A stretch of 34,615 nt of DNA from Rhodospirillaceae bacterium (GCA_002696205.1 NZRL01000088.1:1-34615), one strand, 5' to 3'. Shown: positions 25,217-34,333, counted from the first letter of the stretch. Translations and numbers: made by a program. Notes: generated by a model not told the origin, from the sequence alone.

Positions 25217-26161
25217 ATGACCGACACCATCATCACCGAACGGGTCGAAATCGTCGACGTGGCGCCACGCGACGGGTTCCAGGCCGTGGGGCCGTGGATT
25301 CCCACCGAAACCAAGGTCGCCGTGGTCGAAGGTCTACTGGCCGCCGGTGTGCGGCGGATCGAAACCGGCGCCTTCGTCAGCCCCAAGGCCGTCCCGCAGA
25401 TGGCCGACACGGCCGAGGTCCATGCCGCCGTCACACGGCCCGAGGGCGCGCGCCTTTGCGCCCTGGTGCCGAACGAGACCGGCGTGCGCCGCGCGCTGGA
25501 GGCCGGGATCACCGATCTGGTCTACGTCTTTTCCGTCACCGAAAGCCATAACCAGGGCAACGTCCGCCGGCCGGTCGCCGACAGCCTCGCCGAATTGGAG
25601 CGGGTGTTCGAATTGGGTCGCGACGTCGACGGGTTTCAACTGCGCGTTAACGTGGCGACGGCCTTCGATTGTCCGTTCGAGGGCCGCGTGCCCAGCGCCG
25701 CCGTGCTGGCCTGCCTGGACAAGGTCACGGCCCATGGCTTCCCCATGGAAATCGGCCTTTGCGACACCACGGGCCGCGCCTTCCCCGATCAGGTCGCCGA
25801 CCTGTTCGACCGGACGCAGCGGGCCTATGACGGTGCCGGATGCACCTGGGCGTTTCACGGCCACGACACTTTCGGGCTGGGGGTCAGCAATGCGCTTTAT
25901 GCCTATCAGGCCGGGGTCCGCGTGTTCGATGCGGCGGCAGCCGGGCTGGGCGGCTGTCCCTTCGCGCCGGGCGCCACCGGCAACACGGCCAGCGAAGATC
26001 TGGTCTTCACCTTCCAGAACATGGGCGTCGAGACGGGCATCGACCTGGAACGCCTGCTCGCCGTCGCCGAAGACATCGCGGTCCTGCCGCAGGCCGCGAC
26101 CGGCGGGCATATCCGCACGGTGCCGCGTGCCCGCGCCTTGGCCGACCGGCCGGCGGCCTGA
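25217..26161 (+). CDS. mvaB: Hydroxymethylglutaryl-CoA lyase family protein
   Basis: A 314-residue HMGL-like TIM-barrel lyase. VEIVDVAPRDGFQ (10-22) carries the catalytic Arg and Asp; ETGAFVSPKAVPQMADT, HGHDTFGLGVSNAL with the metal-binding histidines, and GGCPFAPGATGNTASED with the catalytic-loop Cys complete the pattern of HMG-CoA lyase. The enzyme splits 3-hydroxy-3-methylglutaryl-CoA into acetyl-CoA and acetoacetate in leucine breakdown; other acyl-CoA lyase substrates are possible for lone copies without a leucine-degradation operon, as here. A good ribosome-binding site (GGGAG) precedes the ATG. A LysR regulator follows after 33 bases. Confidence 0.88.
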   Translation: MTDTIITERVEIVDVAPRDGFQAVGPWIPTETKVAVVEGLLAAGVRRIETGAFVSPKAVPQMADTAEVHAAVTRPEGARLCALVPNETGVRRALEAGITDLVYVFSVTESHNQGNVRRPVADSLAELERVFELGRDVDGFQLRVNVATAFDCPFEGRVPSAAVLACLDKVTAHGFPMEIGLCDTTGRAFPDQVADLFDRTQRAYDGAGCTWAFHGHDTFGLGVSNALYAYQAGVRVFDAAAAGLGGCPFAPGATGNTASEDLVFTFQNMGVETGIDLERLLAVAEDIAVLPQAATGGHIRTVPRARALADRPAA

Positions 26162-26194
26162 CGCGGGCCGGGGCGGGAAAGGCAAGGCGCGCGC

Positions 26195-27115
26195 ATGCGG
26201 TTCAATCTGACCACGCTGCGGCTGTTCGTCACCGCCGTCCAGGACGGCAGCATCATGGCGGCGGCGTCACGTCACAACACCGCCCCCTCGGCGGTCAGCC
26301 GGCGCCTGTCCGACATGGAACACCATCTGGGGGCACCCGTACTGTATCGCTCTAGGGGTGGCGTGCGGCCGACTCCGGCGGGCGAGGCGCTTTATCGCCA
26401 CGCCTTGAACCTGCTGCGCCTGTCCGACCGGATGGAGGCCGAACTCAGCGAGTTCGGCGCAGGCGTGCGCGGCCATGTGCGGGTCGCCGCCAATACGTCC
26501 TGCGTGACGCAGTTCTTGCCGGAGGAACTCGCGGCCTTCCTCAAGGACAATCCGGAAATCCGCATCGATCTGACGGAAGGCATCAGCTCCGCCATCGTCC
26601 AGGACGTGGCCGACGGGCATCTGGATATCGGTCTGTTTTCCGAAGCGGTCGATCCCGGCGGTCTGGAGACTTTTCCCTATCGCACGGACCACCTGATGGT
26701 CGTGATGCCGCCGGGCCACGATCTGGACCGGGGACAGCCGGTGGCGTTCGACGAGGTTCTCGATTATCCGGTCATCGGTCTGCAGACGGGAAGCTCCCTT
26801 TACGACCGGGTGCAGGCCGCCGCGCGGGACCTGGGGGCCGTGTTGGATTGCCGGTTGCAGGTCGCCAGTTTCGACGGTCTGCGGGGCATGGTCGAAAGCG
26901 GGTTGGGTGTCGGCTTCCTGCCTGAAGGCGCCGTCACGCCGTTCCTGAACGACCGCCTGACCGCCCATCCGCTGTCCGACGCCTGGGGCCATCGACGGTT
27001 GTTGCTGGGCGTGCGCGAAGCCGCCGCCCTGCCGGCGGTGGCGCAGAAGCTCCTGATGCATTTGACGGGAACGGGGCCGGGGGCGGCGGCGGCACAGGCC
27101 GCCGCCGCGGACTAA
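26195..27115 (+). CDS. LysR family transcriptional regulator
   Basis: A 306-residue LysR regulator. The N-terminal winged helix-turn-helix runs from FNLTTLRLFVTAVQDGSIMAAA through SAVSRRLSDMEHHLGAPVLYRS to PTPAGEALYRHA (residues 3-69). The effector domain of the type 2 periplasmic-binding fold covers about 90-295 and includes VRVAANTSCVTQFLPEEL and GMVESGLGVGFLPEGAV. The last 15 residues are Ala-rich. Being on the same strand and 33 bases after the lyase gene, it may be co-transcribed with it, unlike the usual divergent LysR layout. Its stop and that of the convergent aminopeptidase gene are one base apart. Confidence 0.92.
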   Translation: MRFNLTTLRLFVTAVQDGSIMAAASRHNTAPSAVSRRLSDMEHHLGAPVLYRSRGGVRPTPAGEALYRHALNLLRLSDRMEAELSEFGAGVRGHVRVAANTSCVTQFLPEELAAFLKDNPEIRIDLTEGISSAIVQDVADGHLDIGLFSEAVDPGGLETFPYRTDHLMVVMPPGHDLDRGQPVAFDEVLDYPVIGLQTGSSLYDRVQAAARDLGAVLDCRLQVASFDGLRGMVESGLGVGFLPEGAVTPFLNDRLTAHPLSDAWGHRRLLLGVREAAALPAVAQKLLMHLTGTGPGAAAAQAAAAD

Positions 27116-27116
27116 C

Positions 27117-28997
27117 CTAGGACGCAGATTTCAACGGTGCCGTCGCCGCCTTCAGCCAGGCCTTGGTCTTGGCATCCAACAGCGGCGACAGCACCTTGCG
27201 GACCCGCGCGTGATAGGCGTCGAGCCAGGCCGTTTCTTCGGCGTCGAGCAGCGCTGTGTCGATCAGCGCCCGGTCGATGGGCGCCAGGGTCAGGGTTTCG
27301 AATTCCAGCAAATCGCGCTCGGCGCCCTTCGGGGGCTTGGCCTCGGTGACCAGGACCAGGTTCTCGATGCGGATGCCGTAGGCGCCGGTCTTGTAATAAC
27401 CGGGCTCGTTCGAGATCACCATGCCGGGCTCCAGCGCGACCGAACTGGGGGCCTTGGAAATGCGCTGCGGTCCTTCGTGGACGGATAGGAAACTGCCGAC
27501 GCCATGGCCCGTGCCGTGGTCGTAGTCGAGGCCGACCTGCCACAGGAACTGACGCGCCATCGGGTCCAACTGCGTGCCCGTGGTGCCGCGTGGAAAGCGC
27601 GCGCGGGCCAGCGCGATATGTCCCTTGAGGACGCGGGTGAAGCGGTCCCGCGTTTCCTTGGCCGGGCGTTTCGCCGCTTTGCCGGCCTTGCCGTTTCCGA
27701 TGAAGACGGTGCGGGTGATATCCGTGGTGCCGTCCAGGTACTGGCCCCCGGAATCGACCAGGTACACGTCGCCGGGGCGCAGGCGCCGGTCCGACGCCGG
27801 GGTCGCCTTGTAATGGACGATGGCGCCGTTGGGGCCGCTGCCGGAAATGGTGTCGAAGCTGAGATCGCGGATCAGGCCGTCCTCGAACCGGATGGCCTGC
27901 AGTTTGTCCGACGCCGCGATTTCGCTGACGCCGCCCTTTGCCGCCTCGGTCTCCAGCCAGCAGAGAAAACGCACGATGGCTGCCCCGTCGCGGCGGTGTG
28001 CCGCGCGGGTGCCGTCGATCTCGGTCGTGTTCTTGCGCGCCTTGGGCAGGGCGCAAAGGTCGGGGCCGCGTTCAACTTTGGCCCCGCCGTCGGCGAGACG
28101 GGCGGCGATCCACATGGGGTCGGCCGCGGGATCGATCCGCACATGGGCCTTCTTGACGGCCAGCCTGTCCAGAACCTTGCCCAGATCGCCCGGCGCCTTG
28201 GTCCGCACGCCCTTACCCAGATGGCGTTGCAGGGCCGCCGTCGCCTTGGACTTGTCGATGAACCAATCGACCGACGCATCCTTGTGCAGAATCGCGAAGC
28301 TGAGGGCCAGCGGCGTGCGCGGCACGTCGGCGCCCCGCACGTTCAATAGCCAGGCGATGGAATCGGGGGCCGAGAGGATTTGCGCATCCTGGCCTTCGGC
28401 CTTCAGGGCGTCGGCGATCGCGCGGCGTTTTTCGGCGCTGCCCTGGCCCGCGTATTTGTTCGGATGGGGGCGGATGGGGCCCGCCGGGGGCGGCGGCTGA
28501 TCGTCCCAGACGGCGTCGATGGGGTTGCCGTCCACGGGCACCAGTTCACCGCCCGCCTTGCGGCAGGCATCGCGGTAGCGCGGCAGTTGCGCCGGGGTCA
28601 CCAGCCAGGGGTCGTATCCGAGACGCCCGCCTTTCGGCAGGGCCTCGGCGATCCAATCGGTCGCCGGTTCGTTGGAAATATGGCGCAGGTCGTAAAGAGC
28701 GCTGTCCACCTGCGTTGCGGCCTGCAGGGTATAGCGGCCATCGGAAAACAGCGCGGCGCGTTTGCCCGTCACCACGGCCAATCCGGCCGATCCCGTGAAC
28801 CCGGTCAGCCAGGCCAGCCGTTCCGACCGTGCGGCCACGTATTCGCCTTGATGTTCGTCGCCGCGCGGCACCAGAAATCCGTCGAGGCGGCGGCGGGCCA
28901 GCTCGGCGCGCAGGCGTTTCAAGCGGTCGGCGGCGGGGTTGTCACCGGTGTCGGAGGGGCCAGTCGTTCGGCGGGGAGCGGGTGCGTTCATGTCCAT
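27117..28997 (-). CDS. Xaa-Pro aminopeptidase (M24B, long form)
   Basis: A 626-residue M24B metallopeptidase with two creatinase-like N-terminal domains (about 25-325) and a C-terminal pita-bread domain. Metal ligands are seen in LVDSGGQYLDGTTDITRT (two Asp), GTGHGVGSFLSVHEGP (His) and GMVISNEPGYY with the later IRIENLVLV (two Glu). The length and the three-domain plan match eukaryotic-type aminopeptidase P as often found in alphaproteobacteria, rather than the 440-residue E. coli PepP. It removes N-terminal residues from peptides with proline in second place. It has no signal peptide, so it is cytoplasmic. The short start MDMNAPAPRRTTGP was accepted because no alternative is better. Confidence 0.92.
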   Translation of the reverse strand: MDMNAPAPRRTTGPSDTGDNPAADRLKRLRAELARRRLDGFLVPRGDEHQGEYVAARSERLAWLTGFTGSAGLAVVTGKRAALFSDGRYTLQAATQVDSALYDLRHISNEPATDWIAEALPKGGRLGYDPWLVTPAQLPRYRDACRKAGGELVPVDGNPIDAVWDDQPPPPAGPIRPHPNKYAGQGSAEKRRAIADALKAEGQDAQILSAPDSIAWLLNVRGADVPRTPLALSFAILHKDASVDWFIDKSKATAALQRHLGKGVRTKAPGDLGKVLDRLAVKKAHVRIDPAADPMWIAARLADGGAKVERGPDLCALPKARKNTTEIDGTRAAHRRDGAAIVRFLCWLETEAAKGGVSEIAASDKLQAIRFEDGLIRDLSFDTISGSGPNGAIVHYKATPASDRRLRPGDVYLVDSGGQYLDGTTDITRTVFIGNGKAGKAAKRPAKETRDRFTRVLKGHIALARARFPRGTTGTQLDPMARQFLWQVGLDYDHGTGHGVGSFLSVHEGPQRISKAPSSVALEPGMVISNEPGYYKTGAYGIRIENLVLVTEAKPPKGAERDLLEFETLTLAPIDRALIDTALLDAEETAWLDAYHARVRKVLSPLLDAKTKAWLKAATAPLKSAS

Positions 28998-29140
28998 GTC
29001 TTCAAGCTATGAACAGAGCGCTCCGGAGGCAAGCCCGAAGCGACGCAATAGCCCGAGATTCCCCGGGCATCGGCCGGAGCTGACCGGCGGAATCATAAAC
29101 CCCCGGTTCGGGCGATGCGGCTGTGATCGCGCGCACAGTG

Positions 29141-29194
29141 AGCCATGCTTAAAACGCAGTGCTGCGGTGCAACAATTGCGGTTTGCGCATGGCT
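29141..29194 (+). promoter_or_regulatory. Structured leader region upstream of the DUF1127 gene
   Basis: AGCCATGC (29141-29148) and GCATGGCT (29187-29194) are exact inverted repeats that enclose two smaller ones, CGCAG/CTGCG at 29155-29166 and GCAA/TTGC near 29170-29179. The 288-base gap (28998-29285) has no gene and must hold the DUF1127 promoter. The function of the structure is unknown. Confidence 0.35.
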
Positions 29195-29285
29195 CGGACA
29201 GGCATAGGTTCCGCGCAACACAAGAGCTGAGCAGCCGGCGCCACCTGGGGAGCCGGTACGCAAAACGCCTTCAGGAGTTAGACCA

Positions 29286-29639
29286 ATGAGTGCCACGACC
29301 CAAACCGTCCAAAACGAATTGGACATTCTGCAGGAAGCCCATCGCATGCAGAACGAGACGCTGTTCCAGCCGCTGGTCCGGGGTGTGAAATCCCTGATCG
29401 GCAGTATCGTCGCCGATTTCCGCCGCGCCGCCATGCGCCGCCAGTTGGAAGCCCTCGACGACCGCATGCTGCGTGACATCGGCCTGCGCCGCGACGACAT
29501 TTCCTCGCTGGTCGCCAACGCCTTCGCGTCCGGCGCGCACGAGCCCGGAACCCAGGCGATCGCCGCCGAACTCTACTACCTGGCGCCGGCCACGCCGGGG
29601 CCCGCTGCACACCGGGGCGACCACCGCCTCGCGGCCTAA
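29286..29639 (+). CDS. DUF1127 domain-containing small protein
   Basis: A 117-residue protein with the DUF1127 motif at residues 46-76, RRAAMRRQLEALDDRMLRDIGLRRDDI, an arginine-rich helix pair found in small alphaproteobacterial proteins. Shorter relatives bind RNA and act in phosphate, carbon and stress responses. This one is longer, with a helical N-terminal part and a variable C-terminus. AGGAG lies eight bases before the ATG at 29286. It is a single-gene unit: a structured 288-base leader region before it and a strong terminator after it. Confidence 0.85.
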   Translation: MSATTQTVQNELDILQEAHRMQNETLFQPLVRGVKSLIGSIVADFRRAAMRRQLEALDDRMLRDIGLRRDDISSLVANAFASGAHEPGTQAIAAELYYLAPATPGPAAHRGDHRLAA

Positions 29640-29673
29640 GCGGCGACCGACACAGATCCTCCCTCCCTGCTGG

Positions 29674-29708
29674 AAACGGCGGCACCCGATCCGGGGTGCC
29701 GCCGTTTT
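29674..29708. terminator. Strong terminator after the DUF1127 gene
   Basis: A perfect 14-bp stem (29674-29687 with 29694-29707) and a 6-base loop, followed by T residues. It lies between convergent genes; the A and T flanks allow use from both sides. Confidence 0.9.
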
Positions 29709-29740
29709 CTTTTGTCCGGGCGGGCGGTGCGGGACGCGGC

Positions 29741-30076
29741 TTAGAACAGCGGTTTGCTGGTCCGGTGGTATCCCTTGTTTTCCATGCAGCTGCGGAAATA
29801 CGTGTCGCTTTGTTTGGATGCGTCATAGCGCGCCATGGCGGTGTCGTACTCGCTGCCGATCAATTGCCCGGAACTGGGTTGGGGCAGGGGTTGGCGGCGA
29901 AGCATGCGTTCCGTTTCGGCCCGGGCGAGCGACCGGCATTCCTGGCGGTCGAAGGCGGCTTGCTCCGTGCTGGCTCCGGGTTTGGCCCATTCGGTGACGC
30001 TGCAGGCCGCCAAGGTCAGCAACAGGCCGACCAGGCCGGTCCGCAACAAACTCTGTGTCCTCTTGGCGTTCATCAT
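29741..30076 (-). CDS. Small lipoprotein, unknown function
   Basis: A 111-residue protein with a lipoprotein signal: a basic start, a hydrophobic stretch GLVGLLLTLA and the lipobox LAAC with Cys25. The mature part is polar and holds two further cysteines (in ECRSLAR and FRSCMENKGY) that could form a disulfide; the CMENKGY end is common in small periplasmic proteins of proteobacteria. It starts four bases after the rusA-like stop, so it is translated from the same message. A second ATG one codon on could also be the start. No known family beyond that could be named. Confidence 0.78.
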   Translation of the reverse strand: MMNAKRTQSLLRTGLVGLLLTLAACSVTEWAKPGASTEQAAFDRQECRSLARAETERMLRRQPLPQPSSGQLIGSEYDTAMARYDASKQSDTYFRSCMENKGYHRTSKPLF

Positions 30077-30080
30077 GGGG

Positions 30081-30509
30081 TCATCCTAACCTGTCTGCCT
30101 CGGCCGATAAACGGTCCAACCCGCCGGCGTCTGCCGATGCGTCCGCGTCGAACGGCCATAAGGCAACGGTGATGCCGGGCGCCGATGCCGGGGATTTTTC
30201 GACGGTCAGGCGCATGACCTGGCTGTCGTCCTTCCAAACGGCGCCGGTCAATGCGTCCAACACCGCCTTGGCTACGTTATCGACGTCCAGCCGCTTGGGC
30301 GCTTCGTCCGTCAATTCGATCCGGATGGCGACTTCGTAGGGCCGGAAATCGGCGCGCCAATCGCGGTAATCCTTGCGGAAGAAATCGCCCAGGTCCTTTT
30401 TCAGCGCACCACCCCGGCTGGTCAGGCCGGTGAACCGGATCAGCAGCCGGTCACCCAGGCGCGCGACGCGAAACCGCCCGCCGCCCCGCCAGCCGTGATC
30501 GTCACGCAT
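30081..30509 (-). CDS. RusA family Holliday junction resolvase-like protein
   Basis: A 142-residue protein with the RusA catalytic block RLDVDNVAKAVLDALTG (73-89) followed by KDDSQV: Asp75, Asp77, Lys81 and an Asp at 94/95 match the essential Asp-x-Asp, Lys and Asp of E. coli RusA. RusA cuts four-way DNA junctions during recombination and repair, and is usually brought by prophages. Here it lies among housekeeping genes with no phage genes nearby, and the base composition matches the neighbours. No clear ribosome-binding site is seen at the ATG at 30509. The TlpA-like gene ends 45 bases upstream on the same strand. Confidence 0.85.
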   Translation of the reverse strand: MRDDHGWRGGGRFRVARLGDRLLIRFTGLTSRGGALKKDLGDFFRKDYRDWRADFRPYEVAIRIELTDEAPKRLDVDNVAKAVLDALTGAVWKDDSQVMRLTVEKSPASAPGITVALWPFDADASADAGGLDRLSAEADRLG

Positions 30510-30554
30510 CGGTCCGTCGGCTCGGGGCGGATGGCATGGAGGACGGCCCCTTGC

Positions 30555-31169
30555 TCAGCCGCCGGTGCCCGACGCCAGGCAGGCGCGGATGAAATCGGCG
30601 GCGGCGGGATCGTCCCATTCGGCGACGCCTTCCAGGCGGCCCATCTCGCGGCCGTCGCCGGCGTAGAGAATCGTCGTCGGCAGGCCCCGCACCTTGGCCG
30701 ACCGCGCGACCGCCGTGTTCGGGTCGAGATGGATCGACAGGTTCTCGAACCCCTGTTTGTCGTAGAACGGTTTGACCTGGCCCAGGCCGCCGCGATCCTG
30801 GCTGATCGCCAAGACGGCGATGCCGTCCTCGGCCAGGTCGCCTTTCAGGGCGTCCAACTGCGGCATTTCCTTGATGCAGGGCGCGCACCAGGTCGCCCAA
30901 AGGTTCACGACCGCCCCGGATTTTCCGGATAGCTGTTTGATCGTCACCCCTGCGCCGTCGGCGTCCTGGAAGGGTGCGGTCATGGCCGGGCCGGGTGGGA
31001 CGGCGGCCTTGAATTTGGCAAGCACCGGCGGCGGGGTGGTGCAGGGCGCCGCCGCCCTTGCATTGCCGGCGGGAATGGTGAAAATCGCCCCACTCAACAG
31101 GGCGGCGGCCAGGGCCGGCAGCAATGCTGCGGGCCTGCGCGGCGCGCGGCGGGTTGATCGGCGGGTCAT
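30555..31169 (-). CDS. TlpA/ResA-type periplasmic thiol-disulfide oxidoreductase
   Basis: A 204-residue thioredoxin-fold protein with a long Arg-rich n-region and an N-terminal hydrophobic segment (about 15-35) that exports or anchors it, and the redox motif WCAPC (Trp94-Cys98) in VVNLWATWCAPCIKEMP. The fold then shows VLAISQDRGG and the cis-proline segment GLPTTIL. Such proteins reduce periplasmic disulfides, for example in cytochrome c or copper-site maturation. The ATG at 31169 has TAGGAA six bases upstream; an ATG at 31190 would add seven residues but lacks a site. It is divergent from argH; the pairing with argH-lysA is frequent in alphaproteobacteria. Confidence 0.9.
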   Translation of the reverse strand: MTRRSTRRAPRRPAALLPALAAALLSGAIFTIPAGNARAAAPCTTPPPVLAKFKAAVPPGPAMTAPFQDADGAGVTIKQLSGKSGAVVNLWATWCAPCIKEMPQLDALKGDLAEDGIAVLAISQDRGGLGQVKPFYDKQGFENLSIHLDPNTAVARSAKVRGLPTTILYAGDGREMGRLEGVAEWDDPAAADFIRACLASGTGG

Positions 31170-31253
31170 TCGATTCCTATCGGTGGTCATGCGGGTTCAC
31201 TGTCCGTTTACGCCTGATACGCTAAACATTGCCATGCACCAAAGGAGATAGCC

Positions 31254-32705
31254 ATGGCGCAGAGCGCTAGCAAGTCCGGTGGCGGAAACAAGTCGGGCGG
31301 CGCGGGCGGCGAGGGCGCATCCGGCGCCTCGACCATCTGGGGCGGCCGGTTCGACGGCGGCCCGGACGCCATCATGGAGGAAATCAACGCCTCCATCGAA
31401 TTCGACAAACGCCTGGCGAACGAAGACATCGCCGGCTCGATCGCCCATGTCCGCATGCTGGCCAAGCAGGGCATCGTTTCCGACGACGACGCCAACGCCA
31501 TCGTCGGCGGCCTGGAAACCGTGCGCGATGAAATCGCGGCGGGCGATTTCGAATTCAAGCGCTCTCTGGAAGACATTCATATGAATGTCGAAAACCGTCT
31601 GGCCGATTTGATCGGACCGGCGGCCGGGCGCCTGCATACGGCGCGGTCGCGCAACGATCAGGTCGCGACGGACTTCAAGCTTTGGACGCGGGGGGCGGTC
31701 GACGCCCTGTCCGCCGGGGTCAAGGACCTGCAGGCGGCGCTGATCGACCGGGCCGAGGAAGAGGCCGCGACGGTCATCCCCGGCTTCACGCACCTTCAGG
31801 GCGCGCAGCCGGTGACGCTCGGCCATTACCTGCTGGCCTATGTGGAAATGCTGGGCCGCGACCGGGGCCGGTTGGAAGATTGCCGCCGCCGGCTGAACGA
31901 ATGCCCCTTGGGCGTGGCGGCCCTGGCCGGGACGTCGTTCCCCATCGACCGCCACATGACGGCCGAGACATTAGGCTTCGCGCGGCCGACGGCCAATTCG
32001 CTGGATACGGTCTCGGACCGGGATTTCGCGCTGGAATTCCTCGCGGCCTCGACGATCCTGGCGGTCCATCTGTCGCGCTTCGCCGAGGAAATGGTCATCT
32101 GGTGTTCGCAGCAGTTCGGCTTCGCGACCTTCACCGATGCGTTTTCGACCGGCTCGTCGATCATGCCGCAGAAACGCAATCCGGATGCCGCCGAATTGGT
32201 CCGCGCCAAGGTCGGGCGGATCGCGGGTGCGTTCCAGGGGCTGGTCATCGTCATGAAGGGCCTGCCGCTGACCTACGGCAAGGACATGCAGGAAGACAAG
32301 GAAGCGGTGTTCGACGCCGCCGACAACATCGCCCTGGCCGTCGCCGCGACGGCGGGCATGGTCCGCGACGTGCAGTTCAATAAGAAACGCCTGGCCGAAG
32401 ACGCGGCGCGCGGGTTTTCGACGGCGACGGACCTGGCCGACTGGCTGGTCCGCGTGCTCGGCATGCCGTTCCGCCAGGCCCATCACGTGACCGGATCCCT
32501 GGTCGCCCTGGCCGAGGAAAAGGGCTGCGCCCTGGAAGACCTGGGCGTCGACGAGATGCAGGAAGTGGACCCGGCGATCACGGCGGACGTATATTCCGTT
32601 CTGGGCGTCGAGAACTCGGTGACCAGCCGGACCAGCTACGGCGGCACGGCGCCGGAAAACGTCACCGCCCAGGCGAAAGAGGCACGCACCCGTTTCCTTG
32701 ACTAA
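31254..32705 (+). CDS. argH: Argininosuccinate lyase
   Basis: A 483-residue enzyme of the fumarase/aspartase superfamily that splits argininosuccinate into arginine and fumarate, the last step of arginine synthesis. Family blocks are [21 protein letters not shown], the [11 protein letters not shown] and [12 protein letters not shown] segments, and the signature loop [11 protein letters not shown] (300-310). The first 26 residues form a Gly/Ser/Lys-rich extension not found in most ArgH proteins. The ATG at 31254 is well supported by AAAGGAGA seven bases before it; the later start needed to lose the extension is absent. It leads into the LptM-like and lysA genes. Confidence 0.96.
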   Translation: MAQSASKSGGGNKSGGAGGEGASGASTIWGGRFDGGPDAIMEEINASIEFDKRLANEDIAGSIAHVRMLAKQGIVSDDDANAIVGGLETVRDEIAAGDFEFKRSLEDIHMNVENRLADLIGPAAGRLHTARSRNDQVATDFKLWTRGAVDALSAGVKDLQAALIDRAEEEAATVIPGFTHLQGAQPVTLGHYLLAYVEMLGRDRGRLEDCRRRLNECPLGVAALAGTSFPIDRHMTAETLGFARPTANSLDTVSDRDFALEFLAASTILAVHLSRFAEEMVIWCSQQFGFATFTDAFSTGSSIMPQKRNPDAAELVRAKVGRIAGAFQGLVIVMKGLPLTYGKDMQEDKEAVFDAADNIALAVAATAGMVRDVQFNKKRLAEDAARGFSTATDLADWLVRVLGMPFRQAHHVTGSLVALAEEKGCALEDLGVDEMQEVDPAITADVYSVLGVENSVTSRTSYGGTAPENVTAQAKEARTRFLD

Positions 32706-32765
32706 AGGGCCGGAAGTTCCCAGGTTTGGGGGCGCCGCGAACGGATGCGGGCGATTGGAACGGAT

Positions 32766-33011
32766 ATGATGACACGCAGGCGAATTCTGACGACGATCCT
32801 GGGCGGGCTGGCTTTTGCCGGGCTTTCGGCCTGCGGTCGGAAGAATCAGCCGAAGCATCCGCCCGGGTCCGAATATCCGCAGCACTATCCTTATTTCCCA
32901 CCCGATAAACGGTATGCCAAAACGCCGCCGCCGCCGCCCGAGGAACAATCGCAGGAACGCGGCGACAGCCAACTCCTCAAACTGGACCCGATCCAGGACC
33001 GCAGCAGATAA
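32766..33011 (+). CDS. LptM-like small lipoprotein
   Basis: A protein of 81 residues with a lipoprotein signal: RRR, then ILTTILGGLAFAG and the lipobox LSAC. The mature N-terminus CGRKNQPKHP and the following Pro/Tyr-rich stretch match the LptM (YifL) type seen between argH and lysA in many proteobacteria. In E. coli LptM helps the LptD/E lipopolysaccharide translocon to mature. A GGAACGGAT site suggests the ATG at 32766; an upstream ATG at 32745 would add seven residues. It is set between argH and lysA with gaps of about 60 bases. Confidence 0.8.
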   Translation: MMTRRRILTTILGGLAFAGLSACGRKNQPKHPPGSEYPQHYPYFPPDKRYAKTPPPPPEEQSQERGDSQLLKLDPIQDRSR

Positions 33012-33067
33012 GCCCGTCCCGGCCGCCAGGCGGGGCATGCCGTTAACCGACAACCGGACATCGCACC

Positions 33068-34333
33068 TTGGACCATTTCACTTATAAGAACGGGCTTCTC
33101 AAAGCCGAGGACGTCAGCCTTGCCGATCTGGCGGATCAGGTCGGCACGCCGTTCTATTGCTATTCGCGGGCGACCCTGGAACGTCATTTCCAGGTCTTCG
33201 ACGCGGCGCTCGGCGGCCTCGACCACACCATCTGCTACGCCGTGAAGGCGAACGGCAACATGGCCGTGATCAAGACCCTGGCGCAACAGGGGGCCGGGGC
33301 CGACGTGGTCTCGGGCGGGGAACTCATGCGCGCGCTCGAGGCCGGTGTTCCGGCGTCGAAGATCGTGTTCTCCGGTGTCGGCAAGACGCGCGAGGAAATG
33401 GCCCAGGCGCTGGACGCCGGGATCAACCAATTGAACGTGGAATCCGAGCCCGAATTGGTGGCGCTGTCCGAGGTCGCGGAGTCGAAGGGCATCACCGCCC
33501 GCGTCGCGATCCGCATCAACCCGGACGTCGACGCCAAGACGCACGCCAAGATCACCACCGGCCGGGCCGAAAACAAATTCGGCATCGATTGGGACAAGGC
33601 GCCGGAGATTTACGAGCGGGCGCGGAGCCTGCCGGGCATCGACGCGTCGGGCATCGCAACCCATATCGGATCGCAGCTGACCGATTTGGAGCCGTACCGC
33701 AAGGCGTACGAACGCCTGCGCGACGTGGCATTGGACCTGCGCGCCAAGGGCCACGACATTCGCCGACTCGATCTCGGCGGCGGCCTGGGAATTCCCTACA
33801 ATGACGAAAACGCGCCGCCGCCGGCCGACTACGGCGCCATGGTGAAGGAGATCGTGGGGCCGCTGGACTGCCATATCACGGTGGAACCGGGGCGCCTGAT
33901 CGCCGGTAACGCGGGCGTTCTGGTGACCCGCGTGCTTTACGTGAAGGAAGGCTCGACCCGCCGTTTCGTCATCGTCGACGCGGCGATGAACGACCTGTTG
34001 CGCCCGGCGTTGTACGAGGCCTATCACGCCATCGTCCCGGCGGTCGAACCGGCCCCGGACGCGCCGACGGCCCTCGTCGATGTCGTTGGACCTATCTGCG
34101 AAACCGGTGATACATTTGCGGTGCAACGCCATCTTCCCGCCGTAAATGCGGGCGAGCTTCTGGTGATCAGGTCCGCGGGTGCTTACGGGGCCGTCATGGC
34201 GTCGACCTACAACGGCCGACCCCTGGTGCCCGAGGTTCTGGTGTCCGGTGGCGACCATGCCGTGGTCCGCCGCCGCGTCGAGGCCGAGGAATTCATGGCT
34301 TTCGACGCCCTGCCGCCCTGGTTGGCGGATTGA
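33068..34333 (+). CDS. lysA: Diaminopimelate decarboxylase
   Basis: A 421-residue PLP enzyme of the alanine racemase-like fold type III that turns meso-diaminopimelate into lysine. The start MDHFTYKNGLLKAEDVSLADLA is typical of alphaproteobacterial LysA, so the TTG at 33068 is taken as the start codon. The PLP lysine is Lys60 in CYAVKANGN. HIGSQLTDLEPY, DLGGGLGIPY (phosphate-binding glycines), EPGRLIAGNAG and the GPICETGD motif with the active-site Cys follow. It is the last gene of the argH-lptM-lysA series and is followed by the TIGR02302 gene after 120 bases that contain nothing else recognisable. Confidence 0.96.
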   Translation: MDHFTYKNGLLKAEDVSLADLADQVGTPFYCYSRATLERHFQVFDAALGGLDHTICYAVKANGNMAVIKTLAQQGAGADVVSGGELMRALEAGVPASKIVFSGVGKTREEMAQALDAGINQLNVESEPELVALSEVAESKGITARVAIRINPDVDAKTHAKITTGRAENKFGIDWDKAPEIYERARSLPGIDASGIATHIGSQLTDLEPYRKAYERLRDVALDLRAKGHDIRRLDLGGGLGIPYNDENAPPPADYGAMVKEIVGPLDCHITVEPGRLIAGNAGVLVTRVLYVKEGSTRRFVIVDAAMNDLLRPALYEAYHAIVPAVEPAPDAPTALVDVVGPICETGDTFAVQRHLPAVNAGELLVIRSAGAYGAVMASTYNGRPLVPEVLVSGGDHAVVRRRVEAEEFMAFDALPPWLAD

